The position numbers and the translations under genes are program-made. A model generated the notes under the pieces. It worked only from the letters and a program-made list of their open reading frames with translations, searched no databases and was not told the DNA's origin. A stretch of 64,000 bases of DNA from Paraburkholderia tropica (GTDB lineage: Bacteria > Pseudomonadota > Gammaproteobacteria > Burkholderiales > Burkholderiaceae), in assembly GCF_914484835.1 (NCBI RefSeq), contig NZ_CAJZAR010000062.1, positions 186,001 through 250,000 of the forward strand. Reading direction: 5' to 3'. Shown in pieces: positions 8,757 to 17,294 of this stretch (positions are counted from its first letter, which is position 1; each line of letters starts with the position of its first letter).

Positions 8757-9621
8757 GCCCAACACCGCGCCGCCCGTTCGCGACGACGCCGCCCGCGCCG
8801 CGTTCTCGCCGCAATCGTTCCTGTTCGTGCCGGGCAGCCGGCCGGAGCGTTTCGAGCGCGCGCTCGCGAGCGGCGCGGACGCCGTCATCATCGACCTCGA
8901 AGATGCGGTCGAGCCCGCCGCGAAGGACGCCGCGCGCGAGAACATCGCGAACTGGGTCTCGCGTCGGCATCCCGTGCTGGTGCGCATCAACGGCCGCGCC
9001 ACGCCGTGGTTCGAAGCCGACGCGAAACTCGGCGCGCTCGACGGCGTCGCGGGCATCGTGCTGCCGAAGGCCGAACAGGCCGCCGACGTGAGCGCGGCCA
9101 TCGCGCTCGCGCGCCGCCGCGTGCCGGTGTTTCCGCTGATCGAAAGTGCGCTCGGCATGTGGAACGCGATGGAGATCGCGCGCGCGCCGTTCGTGAAGCG
9201 CCTGATGTTCGGCACGCTCGATTTCATCGCCGAAATGGGCATGCCCGACGACGGCGAACCGCTCAATCACTATCGCTCGCAACTCGCGCTGATCTCGCGC
9301 GTCGCGGGTATCGAAGCGCCCGTCGACGGCGTGACGCCCGACATTCAGGATCTCGCGCGCATCGAGCGCGATGCGCTCAACGGCAAGCGGCTCGGTTTCG
9401 GCGCAAAGCTCTGCATCCATCCGAAGCAGATCGAGGCCGTGCATCGCTGCTATCGGCCGAGCGAAGCAGAACTCGCCTGGGCCGCACGCGTGGCGCAAGC
9501 CGCGCGCGAGGCCCAGGCGGGCGCGATTACCGTCGACGGCAAGATGGTCGATCGCCCCGTGATCCTGCGCGCGCAGCAATTGCTCGCGCTGGCCGCCGCC
9601 GTGGCGCAGAAGGGCGCGTGA
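8746..9621 (+). CDS. HpcH/HpaI-type CoA ester lyase (CitE-like)
   Basis: A 291-residue TIM-barrel enzyme of the CitE/malyl-CoA lyase family, which uses Mg2+ to cleave or hydrolyse beta-hydroxyacyl-CoA esters such as citramalyl-, malyl- or beta-methylmalyl-CoA. Visible motifs are FVPGSRPERFERAL (CoA binding), DAVIIDLEDAVEP (metal and CoA contacts), PLIESALGMWNA (metal-binding Glu) and LMFGTLDFIAEMG. The ATG at 8746 lies inside the end of etfA; a TTG two codons earlier is possible. Clustering with a CoA ligase, crotonases and Etf suggests it performs a carbon-carbon cleavage step. Which ester it uses cannot be decided from sequence alone. Confidence 0.88.
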   Translation: MHFEPNTAPPVRDDAARAAFSPQSFLFVPGSRPERFERALASGADAVIIDLEDAVEPAAKDAARENIANWVSRRHPVLVRINGRATPWFEADAKLGALDGVAGIVLPKAEQAADVSAAIALARRRVPVFPLIESALGMWNAMEIARAPFVKRLMFGTLDFIAEMGMPDDGEPLNHYRSQLALISRVAGIEAPVDGVTPDIQDLARIERDALNGKRLGFGAKLCIHPKQIEAVHRCYRPSEAELAWAARVAQAAREAQAGAITVDGKMVDRPVILRAQQLLALAAAVAQKGA

Positions 9622-9784
9622 AGCGGACGCGTGTGGCGTAGCGCGCTTAACCGGCCACGAGATTCGACGGGCGGCGACTCACCGGTGAGCGCCGCGTCAT
9701 CCACGCGTTGTGGAATTGCCGCACGCGGCGCGGCGGCGAGCAGCGCTAAAGCCCAAAGCGCCCGAAAAGCCCGCCCCATGCGCG

Positions 9785-9832
9785 CAAAAAAACCGCGCCG
9801 CCGTCCGCAAGAAGCGGAACGGCGGCGCGGTT
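9785..9832 (-). terminator. Rho-independent terminator for mmsA
   Basis: Arms 9791-9808 and 9814-9832 form an 18-bp G/C stem (one bulged A) around an AAGAA loop. On the minus strand the stem is followed by a run of seven T (9785-9791 read in reverse), which is the classic arrangement for transcription leaving mmsA. A second inverted repeat (ATTGATTCGATA at 9838-9849 with its perfect complement at 9876-9887) lies between this hairpin and the mmsA stop codon. The hairpin may also stop rightward transcripts from the etf operon. Confidence 0.8.
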
Positions 9833-9890
9833 GGCTAATTGATTCGATATCCGAACGATATAAGGACGATATCGCTATCGAATCAATGCG

Positions 9891-11402
9891 TCACTTCGCG
9901 ACCGGCATGGTGAACTCCGCACCCTTTTCGGTGCTTTCCGGCCAGCGCTGCATGATCGACTTCTGCTTCGTGTAGAAGCGCACGCCTTCCTCGCCATACG
10001 CGTGCATGTCGCCGAACAGGCTGCGCTTCCAGCCGCCGAAGCCGTGCCACGCCATCGGCACCGGAATCGGCACGTTGATGCCGACCATGCCCACTTCGAT
10101 CTGGCGGCCGAACTCGCGGGCCACGTTGCCGTCACGCGTGAAGCAGGCCACGCCGTTGCCGAACTCGTGATCGTTGATCAGTTGCACCGCTTCCGAGAAG
10201 TCCTTCACGCGCACGCAGGCGAGCACCGGGCCGAAGATTTCTTCCTTGTAGATACGCATTTCGGGCGTGACGTCGTCGAACAGCGTGCCGCCCGTGAAGA
10301 AGCCGTCTTCGTGGCCCGGCACCTTGAGGCCGCGTCCGTCCACGACGAGCTTCGCGCCTTCTTCGATACCGGTGGCGATATAGCCTTCGATGCGCTCCAG
10401 CGCCTGCTTCGTGACGATCGGGCCCATCTCGGCGTCGGCTTCCATGCCGTTTTTCACCTTGAGCGTGCGCGCGCGCTCGGCCAGACGCGGCACGATCTTG
10501 TCGGCCACGTCGCCGACCAGCACCGCCACCGAGATCGCCATGCAGCGCTCGCCCGCCGAACCGTAGGCCGCGCCGATCAGCGCGTCGACGGCCTGGTCGA
10601 GATCGGCGTCGGGCATCACGACCATGTGATTCTTCGCGCCGCCGAGCGCCTGCACGCGCTTGCCGTGCTTTGCGCCCGTTTCGTAGATGTAGTTCGCGAT
10701 CGGCGTGCTGCCGACGAAGCTCACGGCCTTCACGTCGCGATGCGCGATCAGCGCGTCGACCACGACCTTGTCGCCCTGCACGACGTTGAACACGCCGTCC
10801 GGCAGGCCCGCTTCGGTCAGCAGGCGCGCCATGAACAGCGCGGCCGACGGATCGCGCTCGCTCGGCTTGAGCACGAACGTGCAGCCCGCCGCGAGCGCGA
10901 CCGGGAACATCCAGCACGGCACCATGCACGGGAAGTTGAACGGCGTGATGCCCGCGACCACGCCCAGCGGCTGGCGCACGGTCCAGTTGTCCATGCCCGT
11001 GGAGACCTGCTCGGTGTAGTCGCCCTTGAGCAGTTGCGGAATGCCGCAGGCGAATTCGATCACGTCGATGCCGCGCGCGACTTCGCCTTGCGCGTCGGCG
11101 AACACCTTGCCGTGCTCGGCCGTGATGATGGCGGCGAGTTCGTCCTTGTGGCGGTTCATCAGTTCGAGGAAGCGCAGCATGACGCGCGCGCGGCGGATCG
11201 GCGGCGTGTCGCGCCAGGCCGGGAACGCGGCTTTCGCGCTCGTGACGGCGGCGTCGACATCGGCGACTTCGCCCAGCACGAGACGGCGCGCGGCCGCACC
11301 CGTCGCCGGATTGAAGACGGGCTGCGTGCGGTCGCCCGCGCCGCGCTCGCGCTTGCCGCCAATGTAGTTGACTACGTCCGCGGAATCGGTGAAGGCCTGC
11401 AT
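9891..11402 (-). CDS. mmsA: CoA-acylating methylmalonate-semialdehyde dehydrogenase
   Basis: The 503-residue enzyme oxidises methylmalonate or malonate semialdehyde to propionyl- or acetyl-CoA in valine, inositol or beta-alanine breakdown. The catalytic Cys is in AGERCMAIS (about residue 287). The general-base Glu of ordinary aldehyde dehydrogenases is absent: the equivalent segment reads QALGGAKNHMVV (about residue 251), a mark of the CoA-dependent MmsA branch. GVVAGITPFNFPCMVP is the cofactor region. GAGGAGATGAC precedes the ATG. It is divergent from a LysR regulator with 197 bp between. The mmsB partner (3-hydroxyisobutyrate dehydrogenase) is not in the window. Confidence 0.95.
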   Translation of the reverse strand: MQAFTDSADVVNYIGGKRERGAGDRTQPVFNPATGAAARRLVLGEVADVDAAVTSAKAAFPAWRDTPPIRRARVMLRFLELMNRHKDELAAIITAEHGKVFADAQGEVARGIDVIEFACGIPQLLKGDYTEQVSTGMDNWTVRQPLGVVAGITPFNFPCMVPCWMFPVALAAGCTFVLKPSERDPSAALFMARLLTEAGLPDGVFNVVQGDKVVVDALIAHRDVKAVSFVGSTPIANYIYETGAKHGKRVQALGGAKNHMVVMPDADLDQAVDALIGAAYGSAGERCMAISVAVLVGDVADKIVPRLAERARTLKVKNGMEADAEMGPIVTKQALERIEGYIATGIEEGAKLVVDGRGLKVPGHEDGFFTGGTLFDDVTPEMRIYKEEIFGPVLACVRVKDFSEAVQLINDHEFGNGVACFTRDGNVAREFGRQIEVGMVGINVPIPVPMAWHGFGGWKRSLFGDMHAYGEEGVRFYTKQKSIMQRWPESTEKGAEFTMPVAK

Positions 11403-11599
11403 GTCATCTCCTCGCTATTGAGTGTCGGTTGAGCATCACTGTGACGGCCAGTGTACGGAGCCGCCCGGCGTCTGCAAAGACACGGCGGCTGAATTGATTG
11501 TTTTCCAGTGTGAACAATCGCCATGCGCAACGCTGAAAGATGCGCGGGCGCGGTGCTATCATCGGCGCATCGTTGAGTATTCGGGGCAGGAGTCTTTTC

Positions 11600-12541
11600 G
11601 TGGATACACAGAACGTCGAAGCACTCTGGACCCATTTGCACTGGCTGAACGTGCTGGCGGCGCAGGGCAGTTATACGGCGGCCGCCGCGCGCCTCGGCGT
11701 GAGCAAGGCCGCGATGAGCCAGCGCATCGCCGAACTCGAACGCGTGGCGGGCGTCGCGCTGGTGCAGCGCACCACGCGCAGCGTGCGCTTCACGGAGGCG
11801 GGATTGCGGCTGGTGGAGGACACGCGCGCGGAGTTCGAGCGCATCGCCACGAGTTTCGCGAGCGTGCGCGAAATGGCCGATATCGCGCGCGGCACGGTGC
11901 GCGTGACCGCGCCCGTGGCCTTCGCGCGGCAGCAGCTGGTGCCGCGCCTCGCGCAGTTCGCGCGCGCGAATCCCGAAGTGCGCGTGCAGCTTGAACTGTC
12001 CGACCGGCTCACGTCGATTGCGAGCGAAGGTTTCGATCTCGCGATCCGCCACAGCGCGCAGGTGCCGGAAACGCACGTGGCGTTCAAGCTCTGCGATACG
12101 CGCTCGGTGATCGTCGCCACGCGCGCCTATCTGAAGCTGCGCGGCACGCCGCAAACGCCCGCCGATCTCGCGCAGCACGATTGTCTCTACTATCCGCGCA
12201 CGCTCGGGTCGGGCGCGTGGTCGTTCGAGAAAGCGGGACGGCGCGCCGAGCAGTCGCGCGTGAACGTGACCGTGAACGGGCCGGTGTCGGCCAATAACAG
12301 CGAGGCGCTGCGCGACGCCGCGCTCGAACATCTGGGCATCGCGCTGTTGCCCGATTTCAGCGCGCAGGCCGCGTTGCAGGCGGGCAAGCTCGTCGTGCTG
12401 CTGCCTGCGTGGCGGCCCGTGGGGGCGTTCGCGTCGCAGTTGCACGTGGTGCGGCCCTATGGCGCGCACGTGCCGCGCGCCGTGACCTTGTTCGCCGATT
12501 TCCTGCGTCAGACCTTCAAACAGGGTTTCCCGCTCGAATGA
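11600..12541 (+). CDS. LysR-family transcriptional regulator, divergent from mmsA
   Basis: A 313-residue LysR protein. The N-terminal winged helix-turn-helix is visible as GSYTAAAARLGVSKAAMSQRIAELERVAGVALVQRTTRSVRFTEAG (about residues 20-66), followed by the effector domain of CrgA-like regulators. The GTG at 11600 is chosen because GGGCAGGAG lies eight bases upstream; an upstream ATG at 11540 lacks one. Divergence from mmsA makes control of mmsA the simplest guess, acting in the 11403-11599 region, but this is inference. In Pseudomonas the comparable mmsAB operon is run by an AraC-type protein, so a LysR partner would be a different arrangement. Confidence 0.9.
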   Translation: MDTQNVEALWTHLHWLNVLAAQGSYTAAAARLGVSKAAMSQRIAELERVAGVALVQRTTRSVRFTEAGLRLVEDTRAEFERIATSFASVREMADIARGTVRVTAPVAFARQQLVPRLAQFARANPEVRVQLELSDRLTSIASEGFDLAIRHSAQVPETHVAFKLCDTRSVIVATRAYLKLRGTPQTPADLAQHDCLYYPRTLGSGAWSFEKAGRRAEQSRVNVTVNGPVSANNSEALRDAALEHLGIALLPDFSAQAALQAGKLVVLLPAWRPVGAFASQLHVVRPYGAHVPRAVTLFADFLRQTFKQGFPLE

Positions 12542-12649
12542 GCCGATGAATACGGGGATGAAAGCCGCGACGCGCATTTGACGTTTTTTCGCATCGCCCG
12601 GCACACCGGAGGTTGACGCGCCGAACGCGCCGCCTTTACGCTCGCGCGC

Positions 12650-12830
12650 TGATGGTTCCCGGCGACGGGATCAAAAGGGAACGCAGTAACGGCGCGCGAA
12701 CGGCGCACGCCGGAAGTCTGCGGCTGTCCCCGCAACTGTGAGCGGCGAGTCCATGCCAGCGAAGGCCACTGGGAAACCGGGAAGGCCGGCATCGGGCGGC
12801 GACCCGCGAGCCAGGAGACCTGCCATCGAC
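12650..12830 (+). ncRNA. Cobalamin (B12) riboswitch
   Basis: The leader of the TonB receptor gene contains the ordered conserved elements of the AdoCbl class. They are GGTTCCCG with AAAAGGGAACGC (12654-12682), the core CTGCGGCTGTCCCCGCAACTG (about 12718-12738), GCCACTGGGAAACCGGGAAGGC (about 12764-12786), and the closing GCGAGCCAGGAGACCTGCC (12806-12824). This RNA binds cobalamin and typically lowers expression of uptake genes when B12 is plentiful, through terminator formation or blocking of the ribosome-binding site. The 100 bp between the aptamer and the btuB start would hold the expression platform. No perfect terminator hairpin is obvious there, so translational control is possible. Confidence 0.95.
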
Positions 12831-12932
12831 CGAGGTCCAAGCAGCCGCAAAGGGCGGGGTGTCCCGATGCGCGCGCGCCGCCCGCGCGGCCGCCCGTTGC
12901 AAGGACAGTTCGACCTCTGGATCTGTCTACTC

Positions 12933-14894
12933 ATGAAGTATCGTCAATTCGTTCTCGCGACCGCCATGGCCGCCTGCGCCTGGCAGGGCGCTGTTGCGCA
13001 AACGTCCACGCAAAGCGCGGAACAAGGCGCTGAAGTCAGCGCTGAACCCGGCACCTCACCAACCCAGGCCGACGCAACGTTGCCGAACATTCTCGTCGTC
13101 GGCGACACGCAGCATCTGCCGCAATCGTTCGATCAGCGCTACGCCAGCACCCAGGTGCTCACGCGCACCGATCTCGACCGGCTCGACCCCATCGACCCGA
13201 GCATCACGCAGGCGCTCGCCACATTGCCCGGCGTGAGCGTGTCGCAGAGCGGCGGTCCCGGCGCGACCGCTTCGGTCAGCATTCGCGGCTCGGCGGCCAA
13301 TCAGGTGGCCGTGTTCATCGACGGCATCCGCGTGGGGTCGGCGACCACGGGCACGGCCGCGTGGGCCGATCTGCCGACCTCGGCGTTCGACCGCGTGGAA
13401 GTGATTTCGGGCCCGGCTGCCGCCTCGTTTGGCGCGGATGCCGTGGGCGGCGTCGTGCAACTATTCACGCGCCACGCCTCGAATCAGCCGAACCAGACCA
13501 CGGTGTCGTTCGGCGGCGGCTCGAACAAGACCTTCGACACGCAATTGCGCACCTCGGGCACCGTGCCGTCGAGCGGGCCGCTCGCGGCGCTCGGCGGGCT
13601 CACGTATTCGCTCGGCCTGCACGACTACAACACGGCGGGCATCGACGCGACCAAGCCGTGGGCCTACGGCCACGAGGACGGCCGCAATCCGTATCACGCG
13701 CAGGATCTGGACGCGCGCCTCGGCTATGCGCACGACAACTGGTCGATCTCGACCTTCGCGCTCTATCACCAGTCGGATCTCTCGTACGACAACGCGGGTT
13801 ACGCCGATCGCCAGCGCGATCATCAGCTCACGACGGGCGTGGCGTTCCATCTCGACATCACGCCGACCACGCAGTTCGACCAGTCGTTCGGTTACGCGTA
13901 TGACCGCCAGTTCATCTACGCGAACGATCCGGGCATTCCGACCGACGAGTTCGATTCGACGCGCCTGAGCAGCTCGACTTCGATCACGCATCAGGAAACC
14001 GGCCACACGCTGTTCGGGCAGGCGCTCTCGGGCGAGACCAAGCTCGCCTACGACTTCACGCGCGAGCAGGCGTATCTGCCCGTCGAAGTGCCAAGCGGGC
14101 TGCCTGCGCGCAACGACTCCGCCGTGTCGATGCATCAGTCGCTCATGCTCGGCGACTGGACGCTGTTCCTTGCGGGCCGCCACGAGGTCGTGCAAGGGCA
14201 GAGCGTGAACACGGGCAACGCGGCGCTCGCGTGGGCGATCACGCCGGTCTATACGGCGCGCGTTTCGTACGGCAACGCGTTCCGTCTGCCGACGTTCAAC
14301 GACCTCTACTATCCGGGCTACGCGAATCCGAATCTGCAGCCCGAGCGCAGCGATACGGTCGAAGTCGCGCTCGACGCGACGACCTCGATCGGCACCTTCA
14401 CGGCGGCGCTCTACGACACGCGCGTGCACGACCTCATCACTTACGATTCGCAGACTTTCCTGCCCGTGAACGTGGGCCGCGCGCATATTCAGGGCCTCGA
14501 TCTCTCGTACAAGGGCACGCTCGGGGCGAACACGCCGGTCAGTCTCGCGGTGGGCATCCTCAATCCGCAGGACGTGAGCGATCAGACTTGGCTGAACCGG
14601 CGCCCGCGTCAGACCGTGAACCTGAGCATCGATCACACGTGGGACGAGTTTCATCTGCACGCGCTGAGCACGGGCGTTTCGCTGCTCTACGGTGGCTCGA
14701 CCTTCGACGATCAGTTCAACACCACGTATCTGCCGTCGTACACCACGGTGAATCTGCGCGCCTCGTACAAGGTGAACGCGCATCTCGCGATCTCGGCCAC
14801 GCTCTCGAACCTGTTCAATCGCGACTATTCGACCGCTTACGGCTACAACTCGCTGGGCCGCACGGCCTTCGGCAAGATCACGTACACGTTCTGA
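12933..14894 (+). CDS. btuB: TonB-dependent outer-membrane cobalamin receptor
   Basis: A 653-residue receptor predicted to import cobalamin across the outer membrane using TonB energy. Residues 1-22 (ending GAVAQ) are a signal peptide. A TonB-box-like segment PNILVVGDT follows near residue 50. The plug domain contains QALATLPGVSVSQSGG, SIRGSAANQVAVFIDGIRV and VEVISGPAAASFGADAVGGVVQLFT. The barrel ends in the outer-membrane terminal Phe (GKITYTF). The frame is open upstream to 12738, but that part overlaps the riboswitch and is rejected. The riboswitch directly upstream is the reason for the BtuB name. No btuCDF or cobalamin synthesis genes follow, so this is an orphan receptor gene. Confidence 0.9.
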   Translation: MKYRQFVLATAMAACAWQGAVAQTSTQSAEQGAEVSAEPGTSPTQADATLPNILVVGDTQHLPQSFDQRYASTQVLTRTDLDRLDPIDPSITQALATLPGVSVSQSGGPGATASVSIRGSAANQVAVFIDGIRVGSATTGTAAWADLPTSAFDRVEVISGPAAASFGADAVGGVVQLFTRHASNQPNQTTVSFGGGSNKTFDTQLRTSGTVPSSGPLAALGGLTYSLGLHDYNTAGIDATKPWAYGHEDGRNPYHAQDLDARLGYAHDNWSISTFALYHQSDLSYDNAGYADRQRDHQLTTGVAFHLDITPTTQFDQSFGYAYDRQFIYANDPGIPTDEFDSTRLSSSTSITHQETGHTLFGQALSGETKLAYDFTREQAYLPVEVPSGLPARNDSAVSMHQSLMLGDWTLFLAGRHEVVQGQSVNTGNAALAWAITPVYTARVSYGNAFRLPTFNDLYYPGYANPNLQPERSDTVEVALDATTSIGTFTAALYDTRVHDLITYDSQTFLPVNVGRAHIQGLDLSYKGTLGANTPVSLAVGILNPQDVSDQTWLNRRPRQTVNLSIDHTWDEFHLHALSTGVSLLYGGSTFDDQFNTTYLPSYTTVNLRASYKVNAHLAISATLSNLFNRDYSTAYGYNSLGRTAFGKITYTF

Positions 14895-15085
14895 AACGTC
14901 TCGCGGCGGCGCGCGGTTTTGTACCGCAATGTATCTGCGCCGCCGCGGGAAAAACTCGCTTGCAATAAAGGGGGACGACGGAAACAAGCCAGATACGTCC
15001 AGCGGTTCAAATATCTCCAACGCAAGGTTGAACACAGACAACAGTGCGCCGACCGACTCACTCACTCATCGACTGGAGATTGATC

Positions 15086-15490
15086 ATGAACCTCGTTCGT
15101 ACCCTCGTTGCTGCCGCCGTCGTTGCCGTTCCCGCGCTCTCGTTCGCCGCCCAGCCGGCCCAGCAAGGCCTCACCCGCGCCCAGGTGCGCGCGGAACTGG
15201 TCCAGCTTCAGCAAGCCGGCTATCGCCAGTCGAGCGACAACAACCAGTATCCGGTTCACCTTCAGGCGGCGCTGGCGCGCATCGCCGCGAGCCAGGACGT
15301 TGCCTCGGCCAACGCGCCGACGCATGAAGCCAATGCCAACGCCAACGCCGTGCAGACCTCGTTCGGCGGCGTGACGAGCGGCAGCTCGGCCTCGGGCTCG
15401 CGCGTCAAGGCCGCGCACGCCACGCTGCACGACTTCTCGGGCGCGCAAGCCGATCAGGTCGGCCTCGAACCGATCTACGCCCACTCGTAA
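15086..15490 (+). CDS. DUF4148 domain exported protein
   Basis: A 134-residue secreted or periplasmic protein. Residues 1-22 form a signal peptide (MNLVRTLVAAAVVAVPALSFAA). The region LTRAQVRAELVQLQQAGYRQSSDNNQYP is the DUF4148 signature, very common in Burkholderia relatives and often multicopy. A low-complexity Asn/Ala stretch (EANANANAV) follows. GGAGATT lies just upstream of the ATG. The function of DUF4148 is not known. The next gene (a secreted hydrolase) lies 86 bp downstream in the same direction. Confidence 0.85.
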   Translation: MNLVRTLVAAAVVAVPALSFAAQPAQQGLTRAQVRAELVQLQQAGYRQSSDNNQYPVHLQAALARIAASQDVASANAPTHEANANANAVQTSFGGVTSGSSASGSRVKAAHATLHDFSGAQADQVGLEPIYAHS

Positions 15491-15576
15491 TGCCCACGCC
15501 GCCGCGAGGCGCGCTGCGTTCGCGCGCGCCTCCGGCCTCCTTCTTTTCTTCCACACTCATTCCACGGAGTTCGACG

Positions 15577-16374
15577 ATGCTTCGTCTCCTTCGCAATTCC
15601 CTCGCGTTCGCTGGCCTGTTGGGCGGACTCTTTGCGCTGCCCGCCGCGCACGCGGCTCAGCCCGCGCAGCCCGCGATCTCGCCCGATCTGCAAGGCAAGA
15701 ACGTCGTGCTCGTGCACGGCGCGTTCGCCGACGGCTCAAGCTGGGACAAGGTGATTCCGCTGCTCGAAGCGCGCGGTTTGCATGTGGTGGCGGTGCAGAA
15801 TCCGCTGAGTTCGCTCGCCGACGACGCCGCCGCGACGAAGCGCGTGATCGAGCAGCAGAAGGGCCCGGTCGTGCTGGTCGGCCATTCGTGGGCGGGCATG
15901 GTGATCAGCGAAGCGGGCAACGACGACAAGGTGAAGGCGCTCGTCTACGTGGCGGCATTCGCGCCCGACGAAGGCCAGTCGATCAGCGACATCACGAAGG
16001 GGCTGCCGCCGCCCGTGTGGGCCAACGCGCTGCGCAAGGATTCGGCGGGTTATCTGACGCTCTCGACCGAGGCCGTGCTCGACGACTTCGCGCAGGATCT
16101 GCCGGTCGCCCAGCGCCGCCTGATCGCGGCCACACAGGCGCCGTGGTTCTCGGGCTGTATCGACCAGAAGGTGGATCAGGCCGCGTGGCGCGACCGTCCG
16201 TCGTACTTTGTGATTCCGTCGCACGACCGCATGATCGATCCGCAATTGCAGGCGAAGATGGCCGAGCATATCGGCGCGAAGGTCACGCACGTGAACGCGA
16301 GCCACGTGGCGATGGTGGGCCAGCCGCAGCAGGTGGCCGACGTGATTATCGAAGCGGCGCGCAAGGCGCAGTAA
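15577..16374 (+). CDS. Exported alpha/beta-fold hydrolase
   Basis: A 265-residue serine hydrolase with a signal peptide (cleavage after AHA at about residue 26). The oxyanion segment VLVHGAFADGSSW (residues 45-57) and the nucleophile elbow GHSWAG (Ser104) are clear. The catalytic His is likely H243 in NASHVAMVGQP, and an Asp in SHDRMIDP completes the triad. The fold resembles plant methyl-esterase/hydroxynitrile-lyase-like bacterial hydrolases that act on small esters. GGAG lies eight bases before the ATG. The physiological substrate is unknown, and the export signal suggests periplasmic action. A hairpin follows the stop. Confidence 0.85.
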   Translation: MLRLLRNSLAFAGLLGGLFALPAAHAAQPAQPAISPDLQGKNVVLVHGAFADGSSWDKVIPLLEARGLHVVAVQNPLSSLADDAAATKRVIEQQKGPVVLVGHSWAGMVISEAGNDDKVKALVYVAAFAPDEGQSISDITKGLPPPVWANALRKDSAGYLTLSTEAVLDDFAQDLPVAQRRLIAATQAPWFSGCIDQKVDQAAWRDRPSYFVIPSHDRMIDPQLQAKMAEHIGAKVTHVNASHVAMVGQPQQVADVIIEAARKAQ

Positions 16375-16389
16375 GCGCCGCTTCTTCAA

Positions 16390-16434
16390 GCGCGCACGAT
16401 TGGTTCGGATGTCGAATCAATCGTGCGTGCTTTG
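16390..16434 (+). terminator. Hairpin terminator after the exported hydrolase
   Basis: Arms 16390-16402 and 16418-16430 pair over 13 positions (one G-T wobble) and are followed by TTTGGTT. The hairpin lies between the convergent hydrolase and yceH-like genes and may serve both, although the T-run is short. Confidence 0.5.
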
Positions 16435-16443
16435 GTTGATGCC

Positions 16444-17163
16444 TTATTCCGACGGCTCCAGCTTGTCGATCGCGATGCCGAGTTCACCGGCCATGCGTTC
16501 GACGAGCTGCTGCAGGCGCGCGACTTCATCGGCGAGACGCTGATGATCGGCGCGCAAATCCTCGAAATCCTCCGACGAAACGCTGCCATCCGGCACGCTT
16601 TCGCGCTCGCCCGCATAGGCGGCGGGCGCGCTCAGGCTGACTTCGCCGCAGAGCAGATGCATCCAGCGGCTCTCGCGTTCGCCCGGCGCGCGCGGCAGCT
16701 TGACGACGAGCGGCGGCTCGCGTTCGGCGAGTTCGCTGAGAAACGCTTCCACCGATGACACATCGGCGAAACCATGCAGACGCGCCGAATTCAGGCGCAG
16801 TTCGGCGGCCGTCTGCGCGCCGCGCAGCAGCAGCACCGTGAGCAGCGCGACGGCCTGCGTGGGCACGCCGAGCACGCGGTTCAGGTTGTGCTCGAAGCGC
16901 GGCACGCGGCTGCTGCTGCCTTCGAACACGAGGCTCAGATGCTTGAGATCTTCGATGGCGCTGAGCACTTCGGCTTCGCTGACGTTCATCACGGGCGCGC
17001 GCGCGGTCTTCTGGTTGCAGCCCGAGGTGAGCGAGTTCAGCGAGAGCGGATAGGTGTCGGGCACCGTATGCTGCTTCTCGATCAGCACGCCGACGATGCG
17101 CGCTTCGAGCGGCGTGAGCGCGCGCAGCGCGCGCGGCGAGGAACCTTCGGCGGGAGAATTCAT
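16444..17163 (-). CDS. YceH family (DUF480) protein
   Basis: A 239-residue cytoplasmic protein of the YceH family, built of two winged-helix-like domains. The N-terminal signature LTPLEARIVGVLIEKQHTVP, then TYPLSLNSLTSGCNQKTARAPV and NVSEAEV, is fully conserved. The second domain has AVALLTVLLLRGAQTAAELRLNSARLH. The C-terminus (about residues 185-225) is a predicted coiled coil (ADHQRLADEVARLQQLVERM). The ATG at 17163 matches the family start; the ATG at 17202 adds 13 unlikely residues. The molecular function is not established. Confidence 0.92.
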   Translation of the reverse strand: MNSPAEGSSPRALRALTPLEARIVGVLIEKQHTVPDTYPLSLNSLTSGCNQKTARAPVMNVSEAEVLSAIEDLKHLSLVFEGSSSRVPRFEHNLNRVLGVPTQAVALLTVLLLRGAQTAAELRLNSARLHGFADVSSVEAFLSELAEREPPLVVKLPRAPGERESRWMHLLCGEVSLSAPAAYAGERESVPDGSVSSEDFEDLRADHQRLADEVARLQQLVERMAGELGIAIDKLEPSE

Positions 17164-17294
17164 AAGCGGATCAGGCAAGAGTTTTGCACGGGATTCGATC
17201 ATACCCGCCCTGGGCCGCTTGCCGGAACCCTGCCGATGCTTCGCGTGGCCGCTGCGCCCGCTGGCCGCCCGCTAGCCATCCGCCGGCCGCCCGC

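Noticed and set aside
12738..12932. N-terminal extension of the btuB frame
   Set aside because: The extension lies in the riboswitch and is basic and unstructured; the signal peptide begins at 12933.
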